Positions 54,202 through 63,807 of a DNA stretch of 64,000 nucleotides are shown one piece after another. The notes under the pieces were generated by a model. It did not search any database and was not told where the DNA came from. It saw only the letters and a list, made by a program, of their open reading frames with translations. This DNA comes from Nocardia fusca NBRC 14340 (GTDB lineage Bacteria; Actinomycetota; Actinomycetes; Mycobacteriales; Mycobacteriaceae): NCBI RefSeq assembly GCF_001618425.1, contig NZ_BDCU01000023.1, forward strand, positions 1 to 64,000, read 5' to 3'. Each line of letters opens with the position of its first letter. Positions within the stretch are counted from its first letter, which is position 1. A program made the translations under genes and the position numbers.

Positions 54202-55013
54202 GCACGAGCGCTTCCGCGGTTTCCCGCCCCGACCTGTTCGGTGACCTCCCACGGCCGCGGGTGTCCATGTTCGCGCAGTGGCGGGCGTTGACCGGACGCG
54301 TCGTCCGGACCATGGTCACCAAAGGCGAAATGATCGCCGCGATCGTGATGCCGCTGGTCTTCACTCTCGGTTTCTATCTCCCGCTGCGCTATGTGATGCA
54401 GTTCCAGGGCATCGACTACGCGCAGTTCGTCATGCCGATCGTGGTGCTGCAGACCATGGCGTTCACCATGATGTCCAATGCGCAACTGGCCGCCGTCGAG
54501 GCGCTCACCGGGTTCAGCACCCGGTTGCAGACCATGCCGATCGGCATGTTGGTGCCGCTGGGTTCGCGGATCGCGGCCGGGCTGTTCCGCTCGGTCGTAT
54601 CGTTGGCCGCGGCCCTGATCTACGGCCACCTCATCGGGTTCGAGTTCACCGCCGGCTGGGGTCAGACCATCGGATTCTGTGTTTTCGCGATCGCCGTCGG
54701 GACCGTGCTGGCGGTCGGCGCGGACGGGCTGGGCAGCCTGACCAAGAGCCCCGCCTCGCTGAGCCAGGCGCTCACCCTGCCCACGCTGATCTTCGGCATG
54801 ATGTCGTGCGGTTTCGTGCCCGAGACCGGTTTCCCCGAATGGGTGCGGCCGTTCGTGCGCAATCAGCCGATCACCCAGTTCTCCTACGCACTGCGCGATA
54901 TGGCTGGTGACGGGGTGACCTGGGAGGTACTGCGAGTGGGAGTGTTCTGGCTGGTCGGTGCGGCGGCGGTGTTCACCCCGTTCGCTGTCTGGGCGAGTGT
55001 GAGGCGATCATGA
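54198..55013 (+). CDS. ABC-2 type permease, DrrB-like
   Basis: 271 residues, start overlapping the ATPase stop (ATGA). Six hydrophobic segments follow the ABC-2 permease plan: MIAAIVMPLVFTLGFYLP, FVMPIVVLQTMAFTMMSNAQ, LFRSVVSLAAALIYGHLIGF, IGFCVFAIAVGTVLAVGADG, LTLPTLIFGMMSCGFVPETG and VFWLVGAAAVFTPFAVWASV. FVPETGFPEWVRPFVRNQPI, then TQFSYALRDM, is the loop conserved in DrrB/DrrC proteins. Pairs with the next permease to make the transmembrane channel. Substrate is unknown; in mycobacteria DrrABC exports PDIM lipids. Confidence 0.88.
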   Translation: MSTSASAVSRPDLFGDLPRPRVSMFAQWRALTGRVVRTMVTKGEMIAAIVMPLVFTLGFYLPLRYVMQFQGIDYAQFVMPIVVLQTMAFTMMSNAQLAAVEALTGFSTRLQTMPIGMLVPLGSRIAAGLFRSVVSLAAALIYGHLIGFEFTAGWGQTIGFCVFAIAVGTVLAVGADGLGSLTKSPASLSQALTLPTLIFGMMSCGFVPETGFPEWVRPFVRNQPITQFSYALRDMAGDGVTWEVLRVGVFWLVGAAAVFTPFAVWASVRRS

Positions 55014-55882
55014 GCGTTATCGAAGGACCCACGGCGACCGGAACCGAAGAGTTGCCGGTCCATATCGCCGCGCTCGAACTGCCCCGGGTCGAGCCGCGGT
55101 CCGAGCGATCGCTGGTGGTCTGGGCGGTGCACAGTTCCATCCAGTGCAAACGACTGCTGACGGCCTGGCTGCGCGATCCGGCCACCACCATCCAGACGAT
55201 CGTGTACCCGGCGCTGACCCTGGTGATGTTCTGGATCGTGCTCGACGATTCCATCTCCGGTTTCACCGGTAAGCCCGCCATCTACGGCACCGTCCCGATG
55301 ATCACCCTCGTCGCGGCGATGACGGGCGCGGTGGTCAGCGCGCTGGGCTTCAAGGTCGAGAAGGCCACCGGGCTGCTGGGCCGGTTCTGGACCATGCCGA
55401 TCCATCGCGCGGCGGGCCTGACCGGCAGGCTGTTCGCCGAGGTGATCCGGATCTCGCTCACCACGGTCATCATCATCGCCGTCGGTTTCGCCCTCGGATT
55501 CCGCTTCGACCAGGGGCCGTGGGCCGCACTCGGGCTCATGGGGATCCCGATCCTGTTCGGGCTCGCGTTCGCCGTCTTCATCACCGCGCTCGCGGCCTCC
55601 ACCGAGGGCCCGCTGCTGGTCCAGCTGGTCGCGATCTTCATGAACCTGCTGCTGTTCTTCAATTCCGGTTTCGTCCCGGTGTTCGCCTACCCGAGCTGGC
55701 TGCGGTCGACGGTGGAGAATCAGCCGATGAGCTGCGCCATCGAAGCGATGAAGGGGCTGTCCTTCGGCGGTCCGGTCGCCGAACCGCTCATCGACACCCT
55801 GCTGTGGGTGGTCGGCGCCATCCTGGTGTTCGGCTATCCCGCGGTCCGCGGCTACCGCAAATCCGCCGAGCGCAGCGGCTGA
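55010..55882 (+). CDS. ABC-2 type permease, DrrC-like
   Basis: 290 residues, start overlapping the previous stop by 4 bp. A long cytoplasmic N-terminus (about 40 residues) leads to LTAWLRDPATTIQTIVYPAL and hydrophobic segments TLVMFWIVLDD, VPMITLVAAMTGAVVSALGF, TTVIIIAVGFALGF, LMGIPILFGLAFAVFITALA and LVAIFMNLLLFFNSGFVPVF, then ENQPMSCAIEAMKGL. The sequence is homologous in layout to the preceding permease, so they form a heterodimer with the ATPase. The stop is only 10 bp from the convergent lycopene cyclase stop; no hairpin fits in between. Confidence 0.88.
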   Translation: MSVIEGPTATGTEELPVHIAALELPRVEPRSERSLVVWAVHSSIQCKRLLTAWLRDPATTIQTIVYPALTLVMFWIVLDDSISGFTGKPAIYGTVPMITLVAAMTGAVVSALGFKVEKATGLLGRFWTMPIHRAAGLTGRLFAEVIRISLTTVIIIAVGFALGFRFDQGPWAALGLMGIPILFGLAFAVFITALAASTEGPLLVQLVAIFMNLLLFFNSGFVPVFAYPSWLRSTVENQPMSCAIEAMKGLSFGGPVAEPLIDTLLWVVGAILVFGYPAVRGYRKSAERSG

Positions 55883-55892
55883 TCGCGGCCGG

Positions 55893-57095
55893 CTACTTCC
55901 GGGATTCCGACGACCGCGTCCCGGAAGTGGCCGGTGCGAACGGGTAGTCGACCCAGCGGTCGCGGTTGGTCCAGCCGACCAGGTCGTAGCGCCAGCGGAA
56001 CGGCCAGGTGTGCGAGACGGTGTTGAACAGCACCGCCCCCAGCGCCGCGTAATCGTCGTGGGCCGAGAGAAGGGCACGCTGTCCCCGCGGCGAGGCGGAG
56101 AAAAAGGAATCGAACATGGCGATCGACTGCTCGGTGGTCAACCGGCCCAACCCCCACAGGCCGCGCATCCGCATCCAGTAGGTGAGCCGGGCCCGCCACG
56201 GCCACAGCGCGGCGATCGGGTCCTCGCCGGCCAGGATCGCGGTGACCGCGGTATCGGCCAGCGCGAACGAATCGGCGACGCTGTAGCCGGTGCAGGGGTG
56301 CATCATCCCGCCGCGCGACCCGTAGGGCACCACCTTTCCCACCCCGTTCTTCGGAGGCGGGGTGTCCAGCGGATAGTGCGCGGCCTCGCTCGGCTCCGCA
56401 CCGGTCAGTTCGATACCGTGCGCGGCCAGCCGCGCGAGGGTACGTCTGCGCAGCTCGTGCTGGGGCATCCCGCCGCGCAGCCCGAGGCTGGTCTCCTCGA
56501 AGATCACGGTGCCGTCGCCGAGGGGCACCGAATACAGGAACGACGGCGGCTCGTCGGGTCCGGCACCGTTCTCCGGCCGCCAGTCCAGCAGCAGGCCCTC
56601 ACCCGCGCCGACCATCGGCGCCGCGGTTTCGGCGTTCACGAAGATGCCGTGCGCGCTGGCCGCGCGCCGGTCGCCGAGCGGCGGCATCCCGCGCGCATCC
56701 ACCACCACCGCCGCGCGGATCACCGTGCCGTCGGCCAGCTCGACCTCGTGCGCGTCCACCCGGGTCGCCCGCCCCGCGTACACCTGGGCGTCGTCGAGTG
56801 ATAGCGCGTCGCGCAGCAGCGGCTTGGACAGTACGCAGTAGGGCCGCTCGATCTTGATCTCGGAGGTCGTCCAGACCACCGGTGCCGGAATCCGGCTCGC
56901 GATCACGCTGTGCGGCAACCAGTCCGGGAGCTCGTCGATCCAGCAGGAGAAAGTCGGCGGCCACAGGCGATCCGGGCGGGGATCGACGGCGGCGACCCGA
57001 AGACCGGCCACGACGGCCCGGTTGGCCAGCGCCCGCCCGGCCGGGCCGAGCCCGACCACACAGATATCGAACTCACGGACCACGCTGTCTGCCAT
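55893..57095 (-). CDS. crtL: Lycopene beta-cyclase, FAD-dependent CrtY/CrtL type
   Basis: About 400 residues from ATG 57095 (ATG 57104 adds three). N-terminal FAD-binding motif DICVVGLGPAGRALANRAVV, then RPDRLWPPTFSCWIDELPDW, is characteristic of the flavoprotein lycopene cyclases; further support comes from VVDARGMPPLG, SFLYSVPLGDGTVIFEETSL and YGSRGGMMHPCTGYSVADSF. These enzymes form beta rings on lycopene by a redox-neutral reaction; a Rhodococcus homologue is known as a monocyclase. No relation in sequence to CrtYc/CrtYd at 13014-13693. It stands alone, without other crt genes, and converges with the exporter operon. No obvious ribosome site. Confidence 0.85.
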   Translation of the reverse strand: MADSVVREFDICVVGLGPAGRALANRAVVAGLRVAAVDPRPDRLWPPTFSCWIDELPDWLPHSVIASRIPAPVVWTTSEIKIERPYCVLSKPLLRDALSLDDAQVYAGRATRVDAHEVELADGTVIRAAVVVDARGMPPLGDRRAASAHGIFVNAETAAPMVGAGEGLLLDWRPENGAGPDEPPSFLYSVPLGDGTVIFEETSLGLRGGMPQHELRRRTLARLAAHGIELTGAEPSEAAHYPLDTPPPKNGVGKVVPYGSRGGMMHPCTGYSVADSFALADTAVTAILAGEDPIAALWPWRARLTYWMRMRGLWGLGRLTTEQSIAMFDSFFSASPRGQRALLSAHDDYAALGAVLFNTVSHTWPFRWRYDLVGWTNRDRWVDYPFAPATSGTRSSESRK

Positions 57096-57137
57096 GTAGT
57101 GCATTCAACGGGGTGGAGAAAGGCAGGGCAACACAGC

Positions 57138-57617
57138 TCAGTTCTTCGGGGTGACCCAGGTGGTGATGTCGGCGTGGACGACTTCTCTGCCGGTCTTGTC
57201 GTAGATCGAGACCGGCACCGTGAGGTCTCGGCCCTCGGTGATCGCGGTGAAATCCGGGACCTCCGTCAGTTCCGCGACCGCACGCAGGCCGGTGGTGGCT
57301 TTGGTCAGGTACTGGACCTGCATCGCCTTGGGGATCCAGCGGTGGGTGGTGGGGACCGTGGCCTCGCTCAACATGCCCATCGCGATTTCCGCGAGGTTGC
57401 AGGCGGCGATGGCGTGGAAGGTGCCGAGATGGTTGTGCACGCCGAACCATTTGGGGGCTTTGACCTCGCAGCGGCCGGGTTCGAGCCGGACCACCCGGGG
57501 CAGCACCGTGGCGAAGTACGGCACCCGGGCCACCATCGAGAGGGAGAACAGGCCGTGGCCGAAGGGATTGTCCGGCAGTTTGCGCCAGCCGCGGTAGGTA
57601 CCGGTCTCGTTCGTCAT
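57138..57617 (-). CDS. Hot-dog fold DUF4442-like protein
   Basis: 159 residues. The sequence HNHLGTFHAIAACNLAEIAM matches the central helix and active-site turn of DUF4442/PaaI-like hot-dog proteins, and PKAMQVQYLTKATTGLRAVA, then EGRDLTVPVSIYDKTGREVV, supplies the paired beta strands. Members are acyl-CoA thioesterases or fatty-acid binding proteins; the substrate here is unknown. It is 42 bp upstream of the lycopene cyclase gene on the same strand, so the two may be cotranscribed, though a functional tie is not obvious. It diverges from the ribosomal operon. Confidence 0.78.
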   Translation of the reverse strand: MTNETGTYRGWRKLPDNPFGHGLFSLSMVARVPYFATVLPRVVRLEPGRCEVKAPKWFGVHNHLGTFHAIAACNLAEIAMGMLSEATVPTTHRWIPKAMQVQYLTKATTGLRAVAELTEVPDFTAITEGRDLTVPVSIYDKTGREVVHADITTWVTPKN

Positions 57618-58080
57618 ACCGCTATCTTACTCATCGGTAATATAGCGGCGGCGCGGTATGGTGGCCGCAGTGCCGGACCTCGGCCGACCCCGATTTGAAA
57701 CGCCTCGGGGGGCTCGTGCATACTGTTCGGGTTGCCTTGCCCCGGGTGGCGGTCGTTTTCGTGAAACGGCCAGGCCGGGCGGGGTGAGCAAAACCAGCGA
57801 GTACCTCATCGTTCACCGATGCGGGTACGTCCGGGACGTAGTTCCGAAGGTCACGATCGAAGTTTTCTTCCGGGGCCGAGGAATGAGCGGAGAGGCGACA
57901 CGCCCGACCGCGTGGACCGGAGAACCATGACAGATGAACAGCGGCGCGGATCGGGGTATGCCCTCGATCGTGGTCTCCACTGAGACGTCATCGTGTGTTC
58001 GGGCTGTGCAAATGAAGGTGGTACGGACGCCGTAGCCGGTATCCGGATCACGGACGAAAGCGGAGAAAAGGACACTTAGC
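57618..58080 (+). other. 463-bp leader and promoter region of the S10 operon
   Basis: No coding frame is supported; short open frames are compositionally poor. The region should contain the main ribosomal operon promoter and a long 5' leader. AAGGA at 58067-58071 lies just before the GTG of rpsJ. No S10-type autoregulatory hairpin could be identified by eye. Confidence 0.5.
57695..57726 (+). promoter_or_regulatory. Candidate promoter of the S10 operon
   Basis: TTGAAA at 57695-57700 followed after 18 bp by CATACT (57719-57724), or after 20 bp by TACTGT (57721-57726). It lies about 355 bp before rpsJ. Plausible sigma-70-type element but only moderately good. Confidence 0.35.
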
Positions 58081-58386
58081 GTGGCGGGACAGAAGATCCG
58101 CATCAGGCTCAAGGCCTATGACCACGAGGCGATCGATGCGTCTGCGCGCAAGATCGTCGAAACGGTGACCCGCACCGGGGCCCGGGTCGTCGGGCCGGTG
58201 CCGTTGCCGACCGAGAAGAACGTGTACTGCGTCATCCGTTCGCCGCACAAGTACAAGGACTCGCGCGAGCACTTCGAGATGCGTACGCACAAGCGGCTGA
58301 TCGACATCCTCGACCCGACGCCGAAGACGGTGGACGCGCTCATGCGCATCGACCTGCCGGCCAGCGTCGACGTCAATATCCAGTGA
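58081..58386 (+). CDS. rpsJ: 30S ribosomal protein S10
   Basis: 101 residues from a [23 protein letters not shown], then [20 protein letters not shown] and [20 protein letters not shown], is nearly invariant S10 sequence. S10 is a small-subunit head protein and also the NusE partner of NusB in antitermination. It heads the operon after a long leader. Alternative starts are excluded because the next codons already align with the family's N-terminus. Confidence 0.98.
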   Translation: MAGQKIRIRLKAYDHEAIDASARKIVETVTRTGARVVGPVPLPTEKNVYCVIRSPHKYKDSREHFEMRTHKRLIDILDPTPKTVDALMRIDLPASVDVNIQ

Positions 58387-58400
58387 CGGGGACTCGAGAC

Positions 58401-59066
58401 ATGACTGACAACAAGAGCAGGCCCGCGGCCGGCATCCTGGGCACCAAACTGGGCATGACCCAGGTGTTCGACGACAAGAACCGGGTCGTCCCGGTCACCG
58501 TCGTCAAGGCCGGACCGAACGTGGTCACCCAGATCCGCACCGTCGAGCGCGACGGCTACAGCGCCGTGCAGGTCGCCTTCGGTGCCATCGACCCCCGCAA
58601 GGTGAACAAGCCGGAATCCGGCCAGTTCGCCAAGGCCGGTGTCACCCCGCGTCGCCATGTCGCGGAGATCCGCATCGCGGATGCCTCCACCTTCGAGGTC
58701 GGCCAGGAGATCTCGGCCGCCGCGTTCGAAGAGGGCACCTACGTCGACGTCACCGGCACCAGCAAGGGCAAGGGTTTCGCCGGCACCATGAAGCGCCACG
58801 GCTTCCGTGGCCAGGGCGCCTCCCACGGTGCGCAGGCCGTGCACCGGCGCCCGGGTTCCATCGGTGGCTGCGCCACCCCCGGCCGCGTGTTCAAGGGCAT
58901 GCGCATGTCGGGCCGCATGGGTAACGACCGCGTCACCACGCAGAACCTGTCGGTTCACAAGGTGGACGCCGAGAACGGCCTGCTGCTGATCAAGGGTGCG
59001 ATCCCGGGTCGCAAGGGCGGCGTCGTGATCGTCAAGAGCGCCGTGAAGGGTGGTGCGCACGCATGA
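58401..59066 (+). CDS. rplC: 50S ribosomal protein L3
   Basis: 221 residues from ATG 58401. The features [60 protein letters not shown] and [20 protein letters not shown] are the conserved L3 core; the globular part sits on the subunit surface and the loop reaches the peptidyl transferase centre. A GTG at 58383 would extend it across the rpsJ stop, but the ATG is preceded by GGGGA and matches the family N-terminus. Its stop overlaps rplD by 4 bp. Confidence 0.97.
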   Translation: MTDNKSRPAAGILGTKLGMTQVFDDKNRVVPVTVVKAGPNVVTQIRTVERDGYSAVQVAFGAIDPRKVNKPESGQFAKAGVTPRRHVAEIRIADASTFEVGQEISAAAFEEGTYVDVTGTSKGKGFAGTMKRHGFRGQGASHGAQAVHRRPGSIGGCATPGRVFKGMRMSGRMGNDRVTTQNLSVHKVDAENGLLLIKGAIPGRKGGVVIVKSAVKGGAHA

Positions 59067-59737
59067 CCAGCCTCGAGAAGAAGGCAAACCTGACGCTGCC
59101 GGTCAAGGAACTCGGTGGCAAGACCAACGGCACCGTCGATCTCCCCGCCGAGATCTTCGATGTCACCGCGAACATCGCGCTGATGCACCAGGTGGTCGTG
59201 GCCCAGCAGGCCGCCGCCCGCCAGGGCACGCATTCCACCAAGACCCGCGGCGAGGTCCGCGGCGGTGGTAAGAAGCCGTACCGCCAGAAGGGCACCGGCC
59301 GCGCCCGCCAGGGTTCGACCCGCGCGCCGCAGTTCGCCGGTGGTGGCACCGTGCACGGTCCCAAGCCGCGCGACTACAGCCAGCGCACCCCGAAGAAGAT
59401 GATCCAGGCCGCCCTGCGTGGCGCGCTGTCGGATCGGGCGCGCAACGAGCGGATCCACGTGATCAGCGAGCTCGTCGCCGGCCAGGACCCCTCGACCAAG
59501 ACCGCGAAGACCTTCCTGTCCGAGATCTCGGATCGCAAGAAGTTCCTCCTGGTCGTCGGCCGTGAGGACGTCAACGCCTGGAAGAGTGCCCGCAACCTGG
59601 AATACGTGCACACCATCGCACCGGACCAGCTGAACACCTACGACGTGCTGGACAGCGACGAAGTCGTGTTCAGCGTCGAGGCGCTCAACGCCTTCGTGCA
59701 CGGCCCGGCTGAGGCTGCACAGGAGGAGAGCAAGTGA
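59063..59737 (+). CDS. rplD: 50S ribosomal protein L4
   Basis: 224 residues, ATG overlapping the rplC stop. [20 protein letters not shown] is the N-terminus, and [20 protein letters not shown], then [20 protein letters not shown], is the long basic loop that lines the exit tunnel. In E. coli L4 represses the S10 operon through the leader; whether that happens in this organism is not shown by the sequence. The stop overlaps the GTG of rplW. Confidence 0.97.
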   Translation: MTSLEKKANLTLPVKELGGKTNGTVDLPAEIFDVTANIALMHQVVVAQQAAARQGTHSTKTRGEVRGGGKKPYRQKGTGRARQGSTRAPQFAGGGTVHGPKPRDYSQRTPKKMIQAALRGALSDRARNERIHVISELVAGQDPSTKTAKTFLSEISDRKKFLLVVGREDVNAWKSARNLEYVHTIAPDQLNTYDVLDSDEVVFSVEALNAFVHGPAEAAQEESK

Positions 59738-60039
59738 GCACCATCGCCGATCCGCGCGACATCCTGCTGGCGCCGGTCATCTCGGAGAAGTCCTACGGTC
59801 TGATCGAGGAGGGCACCTACACCTTCATCGTGCACCCGGACTCCAACAAGACCCAGATCAAGATCGCGGTCGAGAAGGTCTTCGGGGTGAAGGTCACCAG
59901 CGTCAACACCGCCAACCGTCAGGGCAAGCGCAAGCGGACCCGCTTCGGTTACGGCAAGCGCAAGGACACCAAGCGCGCGCTCGTGACCATCTCGGCCGAC
60001 AGCAAGCCCATCGAGATCTTCGGAGGCCCGGTCGCGTAG
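59734..60039 (+). CDS. rplW: 50S ribosomal protein L23
   Basis: 101 residues from GTG 59734 overlapping the rplD stop, with AGGAGAG immediately before. [20 protein letters not shown], then [20 protein letters not shown] and [20 protein letters not shown], is typical L23. L23 lies at the tunnel exit and is the docking point for trigger factor and the signal recognition particle. Normal length for actinobacteria. Confidence 0.97.
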   Translation: MSTIADPRDILLAPVISEKSYGLIEEGTYTFIVHPDSNKTQIKIAVEKVFGVKVTSVNTANRQGKRKRTRFGYGKRKDTKRALVTISADSKPIEIFGGPVA

Positions 60040-60072
60040 GCGGCGGGGAGTCCAGAAAGCAGAGAAGAACTC

Positions 60073-60909
60073 ATGGCAATCCGTAAGTACAAGCCGACTA
60101 CCCCGGGCCGCCGCGGGTCGTCCGTCTCGGACTTCGCCGAGATCACCCGGTCGACCCCCGAGAAGTCGCTCGTCCGCCCGCTGACCAAGAGCGGTGGCCG
60201 TAACGGCCACGGCCGGATCACCACCCGGCATCGCGGTGGCGGTCACAAGCGCGCCTACCGGCTGATCGACTTCCGCCGGCTGGACAAGGACGGCGTGCCG
60301 GCCAAGGTCGCTCATATCGAGTACGACCCCAACCGCACCGCCAATATCGCGCTGCTGCACTACCTGGACGGCGAGAAGCGCTACATCATCGCGCCCAAGG
60401 GCATCACGCAGGGCACGAAGATCGAGTCCGGTCCGACCGCGGATATCAAGCCCGGCAACAACCTGCCGCTGCGCAACATCCCGACCGGTACCACCATCCA
60501 CGCGGTGGAGCTGCGTCCCGGCGGCGGTGCCAAGATGGCCCGCTCGGCCGGTGCCAGCATCCAGCTGCTGGGTAAGGAAGGCCCCTACGCCACGCTGCGT
60601 ATGCCCTCCGGCGAGATCCGCCGCGTCGACGTGCGCTGCCGCGCCACCGTCGGCGAGGTCGGCAATGCCGAACAGTCGAACATCAACTGGGGCAAGGCCG
60701 GTCGTATGCGCTGGAAGGGTCGCCGCCCCACGGTCCGTGGTGTGGTCATGAACCCGGTCGACCACCCGCACGGTGGTGGTGAGGGCAAGACCTCCGGTGG
60801 TCGCCACCCGGTCTCGCCCTGGGGTCAGCCGGAAGGCCGTACCCGTAAGCCGAACCGTCCGAGCGACAAGCTCATCGTCCGTCGCCGTCGCACCGGCAAG
60901 AAGCGCTAA
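60073..60909 (+). CDS. rplB: 50S ribosomal protein L2
   Basis: 278 residues. [20 protein letters not shown], then [60 protein letters not shown] and the C-terminal [20 protein letters not shown] are invariant L2 blocks. L2 is required for subunit association and peptidyl transfer; the conserved histidine in the DHPHGGG motif is present. ATG 60073 follows an AGAAGAA ribosome region; 33 bp separate it from rplW. Confidence 0.98.
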   Translation: MAIRKYKPTTPGRRGSSVSDFAEITRSTPEKSLVRPLTKSGGRNGHGRITTRHRGGGHKRAYRLIDFRRLDKDGVPAKVAHIEYDPNRTANIALLHYLDGEKRYIIAPKGITQGTKIESGPTADIKPGNNLPLRNIPTGTTIHAVELRPGGGAKMARSAGASIQLLGKEGPYATLRMPSGEIRRVDVRCRATVGEVGNAEQSNINWGKAGRMRWKGRRPTVRGVVMNPVDHPHGGGEGKTSGGRHPVSPWGQPEGRTRKPNRPSDKLIVRRRRTGKKR

Positions 60910-60923
60910 GGAGGAGGTAAGAA

Positions 60924-61205
60924 ATGCCACGCAGCCTCAAGAAGGGCCCGTTCGTCGACGACCACCTCCAGGCGAAGGTGGACGTGCAGAACGACAAGGG
61001 CACCAAGCAGGTCATCAAGACCTGGTCGCGTCGTTCGACCATCACCCCCGATTTCATCGGTCACACCTTCGCCGTCCACGACGGCCGCAAGCACGTGCCG
61101 GTGTTCGTCTCGGAGAACATGGTCGGGCACAAGCTCGGTGAGTTCGCGCCGACGAGGACGTTCCGCAGCCACGTCAAGGAAGATCGGAAGAGCAAGCGGC
61201 GATGA
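60924..61205 (+). CDS. rpsS: 30S ribosomal protein S19
   Basis: 93 residues, with GGAGGAG upstream of ATG 60924. [20 protein letters not shown], then [20 protein letters not shown] and [20 protein letters not shown], is classic S19, part of the head of the small subunit contacting S13 and the tRNA A-site region. The stop overlaps the ATG of rplV. Confidence 0.98.
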   Translation: MPRSLKKGPFVDDHLQAKVDVQNDKGTKQVIKTWSRRSTITPDFIGHTFAVHDGRKHVPVFVSENMVGHKLGEFAPTRTFRSHVKEDRKSKRR

Positions 61206-61600
61206 GCACAGAAACTCAGAATCCGACTGCGCGCGCGACCGCCAAGCACGTGCGCGTGACCCCGATGAAGGCCCGCCGAGTCGTGGACCTCGTTCGCGGC
61301 AAGCGTGTCTCCGACGCGCTCGACCTGCTCCGGTTCGCCCCGCAGGCCGCCAGCGAGCCGGTCGCCAAGGTCGTGGCCAGTGCCGCGGCGAACGCCGAGA
61401 ACAACCTCGGCCTCAACCCCGACACCCTGGTCATCTCGACGGCGTATGTCGACGAGGGCGCGACCATGAAGCGGTTCCAGCCGCGGGCCCAGGGCCGCGC
61501 GTTCCGGATCCGCAAGCGCACCAGCCACATCACCATCGAGGTCGAGAGCGTCCCCACCGCCGGTGGCACTCGTGGCCGCCGGAAGGGAGGGGCAAAGTAA
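61202..61600 (+). CDS. rplV: 50S ribosomal protein L22
   Basis: 132 residues, start overlapping the rpsS stop (ATGA). [20 protein letters not shown], then [20 protein letters not shown] and [20 protein letters not shown], is the L22 globular domain and the beta-hairpin that lines the exit tunnel, where macrolide-resistance changes arise in other bacteria. A short basic tail ([12 protein letters not shown]) is normal for actinobacteria. rpsC begins directly after the stop. Confidence 0.97.
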   Translation: MSTETQNPTARATAKHVRVTPMKARRVVDLVRGKRVSDALDLLRFAPQAASEPVAKVVASAAANAENNLGLNPDTLVISTAYVDEGATMKRFQPRAQGRAFRIRKRTSHITIEVESVPTAGGTRGRRKGGAK

Positions 61601-62398
<798 letters not shown>

Positions 62399-62401
62399 CC
62401 A

Positions 62402-62818
62402 ATGCTGATGCCCCGCAAGGTCAAGTTCCGCAAGCAGCATCACCCGAGCCGCAGCGGTCTCGCCAAGGGCGGCACCTCGGTGTCGTTCGGCGAGTTCGGC
62501 ATCCAGGCGCTGGAGCCGGCGTATGTGACCAACCGGCAGATCGAGTCGGCGCGTATCGCGATGACCCGCCACATCAAGCGTGGCGGCAAGATCTGGATCA
62601 ACATCTACCCGGATCGCCCGCTCACCAAGAAGCCGGCCGAAACCCGTATGGGTTCCGGTAAGGGTTCGCCGGAGTGGTGGGTCGCGAACGTCAAGCCCGG
62701 CCGCGTGATGTTCGAGATGAGTTACCCGAACGAGGAGATCGCTCGCGAGGCGCTGCGCCGCGCGATGCACAAGCTCCCGATGAAGTGCAGGATCGTGACG
62801 AGGGAGGAGCAGTTCTGA
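62402..62818 (+). CDS. rplP: 50S ribosomal protein L16
   Basis: 138 residues. [20 protein letters not shown], then [40 protein letters not shown] and [20 protein letters not shown], is L16, which organises the A-site tRNA elbow region. ATG 62402 is used rather than 62408 because family members begin M-L-x-P-R-K and GGAGGG lies upstream at the end of rpsC. The stop shares a base with the ATG of rpmC. Confidence 0.97.
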   Translation: MLMPRKVKFRKQHHPSRSGLAKGGTSVSFGEFGIQALEPAYVTNRQIESARIAMTRHIKRGGKIWINIYPDRPLTKKPAETRMGSGKGSPEWWVANVKPGRVMFEMSYPNEEIAREALRRAMHKLPMKCRIVTREEQF

Positions 62819-63057
62819 TGGCAACCGGTACCCCTGCCGCAGAGCTCCGCGAGCTGACCGAGGAGGAGCTGGTCTCCCGCCTGCGCGAATCGAAGGAAGA
62901 GCTGTTCAACCTGCGCTTCCAGATGGCGACCGGTCAGCTGACCAACAATCGCCGGCTGCGTGTGGTGCGTCACGAGATCGCGCGTATCTACACGGTCATG
63001 CGTGAGCGCGAGCTCGGTTTGGCCACCGGACCCGCTGACAAGGGAGATGCGGCATGA
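62818..63057 (+). CDS. rpmC: 50S ribosomal protein L29
   Basis: 79 residues, starting on the last base of the rplP stop (TGATG). [20 protein letters not shown], then [20 protein letters not shown], is the two-helix L29 protein located near the tunnel exit next to L23. The start was placed at 62818 because GGAGGAG lies 5-11 bases upstream and the protein then has the usual length. Its stop overlaps the ATG of rpsQ. Confidence 0.97.
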   Translation: MATGTPAAELRELTEEELVSRLRESKEELFNLRFQMATGQLTNNRRLRVVRHEIARIYTVMRERELGLATGPADKGDAA

Positions 63058-63323
63058 GCGAGAAAGAGCAGGAGCGCGGCCGCCGCAAGGTGCGGACCGG
63101 CTACGTCGTCTCCGACAAGATGAACAAGACGATCGTCGTCGAGTTGGAAGACCGCCACCGGCACGCTCTCTACGGCAAGATCATTCGCACCACCTCCAAG
63201 GTGAAGGCGCACGATGAGAACGAGACCGCCGGTGTCGGCGATCGCGTGCAGCTGATGGAGACCAGGCCCACATCGGCCACCAAGCGGTGGCGGCTGATCG
63301 AGGTCCTGGAGAAGGCCAAGTAA
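63054..63323 (+). CDS. rpsQ: 30S ribosomal protein S17
   Basis: 89 residues, start overlapping the rpmC stop. [20 protein letters not shown], then [20 protein letters not shown] and [20 protein letters not shown], is the OB-fold S17, an early 16S rRNA binding protein. It is the last gene of the operon here; a perfect hairpin 32 bp beyond the stop ends transcription. In many bacteria rplN follows directly, so the operon is split as in mycobacteria. Confidence 0.97.
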   Translation: MSEKEQERGRRKVRTGYVVSDKMNKTIVVELEDRHRHALYGKIIRTTSKVKAHDENETAGVGDRVQLMETRPTSATKRWRLIEVLEKAK

Positions 63324-63354
63324 GGTCGCTCTTCGGCTGAGAAGGTCGTAAACG

Positions 63355-63389
63355 TAAGGCCCGCTTCCCGTTTCGGGAAGCGGGCCTTA
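63355..63389 (+). terminator. Rho-independent-type terminator of the S10 operon
   Basis: A perfect 16-bp stem (TAAGGCCCGCTTCCCG, 63355-63370) with loop TTT and its complement 63374-63389, followed by TTGCG. It lies 32 bp after rpsQ. Confidence 0.85.
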
Positions 63390-63426
63390 TTGCGTCTCCG
63401 GATCGATGTGGGCTCGTTCTTGGTCG

Positions 63427-63807
63427 ATGTCCACTCAATTCGTCTGGCTCACCACCTACTTCGACATGATCGATGTATGCGAGGCTCTCGCTCACGAGAC
63501 CGCTGCGGCGTGGATGACCCATGATCACGGCGAGAGAACCGAACTCCACGAACTCCCTTTCCGGGAACAGGTCGGGGACCTTTTCGATACCGGTCGCCGT
63601 GCGTTGCTTCCCAGTATCAACACATTGACGATCCGGCGAGGTCTCGATGGCGACACCTTCTTCCTTCATCGCCGGGGTGCGGCATCGGTGACGCTCGCTC
63701 CTGGGTTGACACCTCGGTTGTCTACGCTCGTGGACATTCTGGATTGCCTACGAACGTTGCCTCTACCGTTGACCGACGGTCCGGGAGCGGTAATCGTGCC
63801 CCCATGA
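63427..63807 (+). CDS. Hypothetical protein
   Basis: 126 residues from ATG 63427. Sequence such as HETAAAWMTHDHGERTELHE, LPFREQVGDLFDTGRRALLP and SINTLTIRRGLDGDTFFLHR has protein-like composition, lower in Arg/Gly/Pro than random frames here, but I do not recognise the family. No signal peptide or membrane segment. Its last 45 bases overlap, on the opposite strand, the end of the HxlR-type gene, so either its end is poorly placed or the overlap is genuine. It has no clear ribosome site and follows the S10 terminator. Confidence 0.4.
   Translation: MSTQFVWLTTYFDMIDVCEALAHETAAAWMTHDHGERTELHELPFREQVGDLFDTGRRALLPSINTLTIRRGLDGDTFFLHRRGAASVTLAPGLTPRLSTLVDILDCLRTLPLPLTDGPGAVIVPP

Noticed and set aside
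57658..57930. 90-codon frame in the S10 leader
   Set aside because: Composition is poor and it has no ribosome site; the region is better read as promoter and leader.
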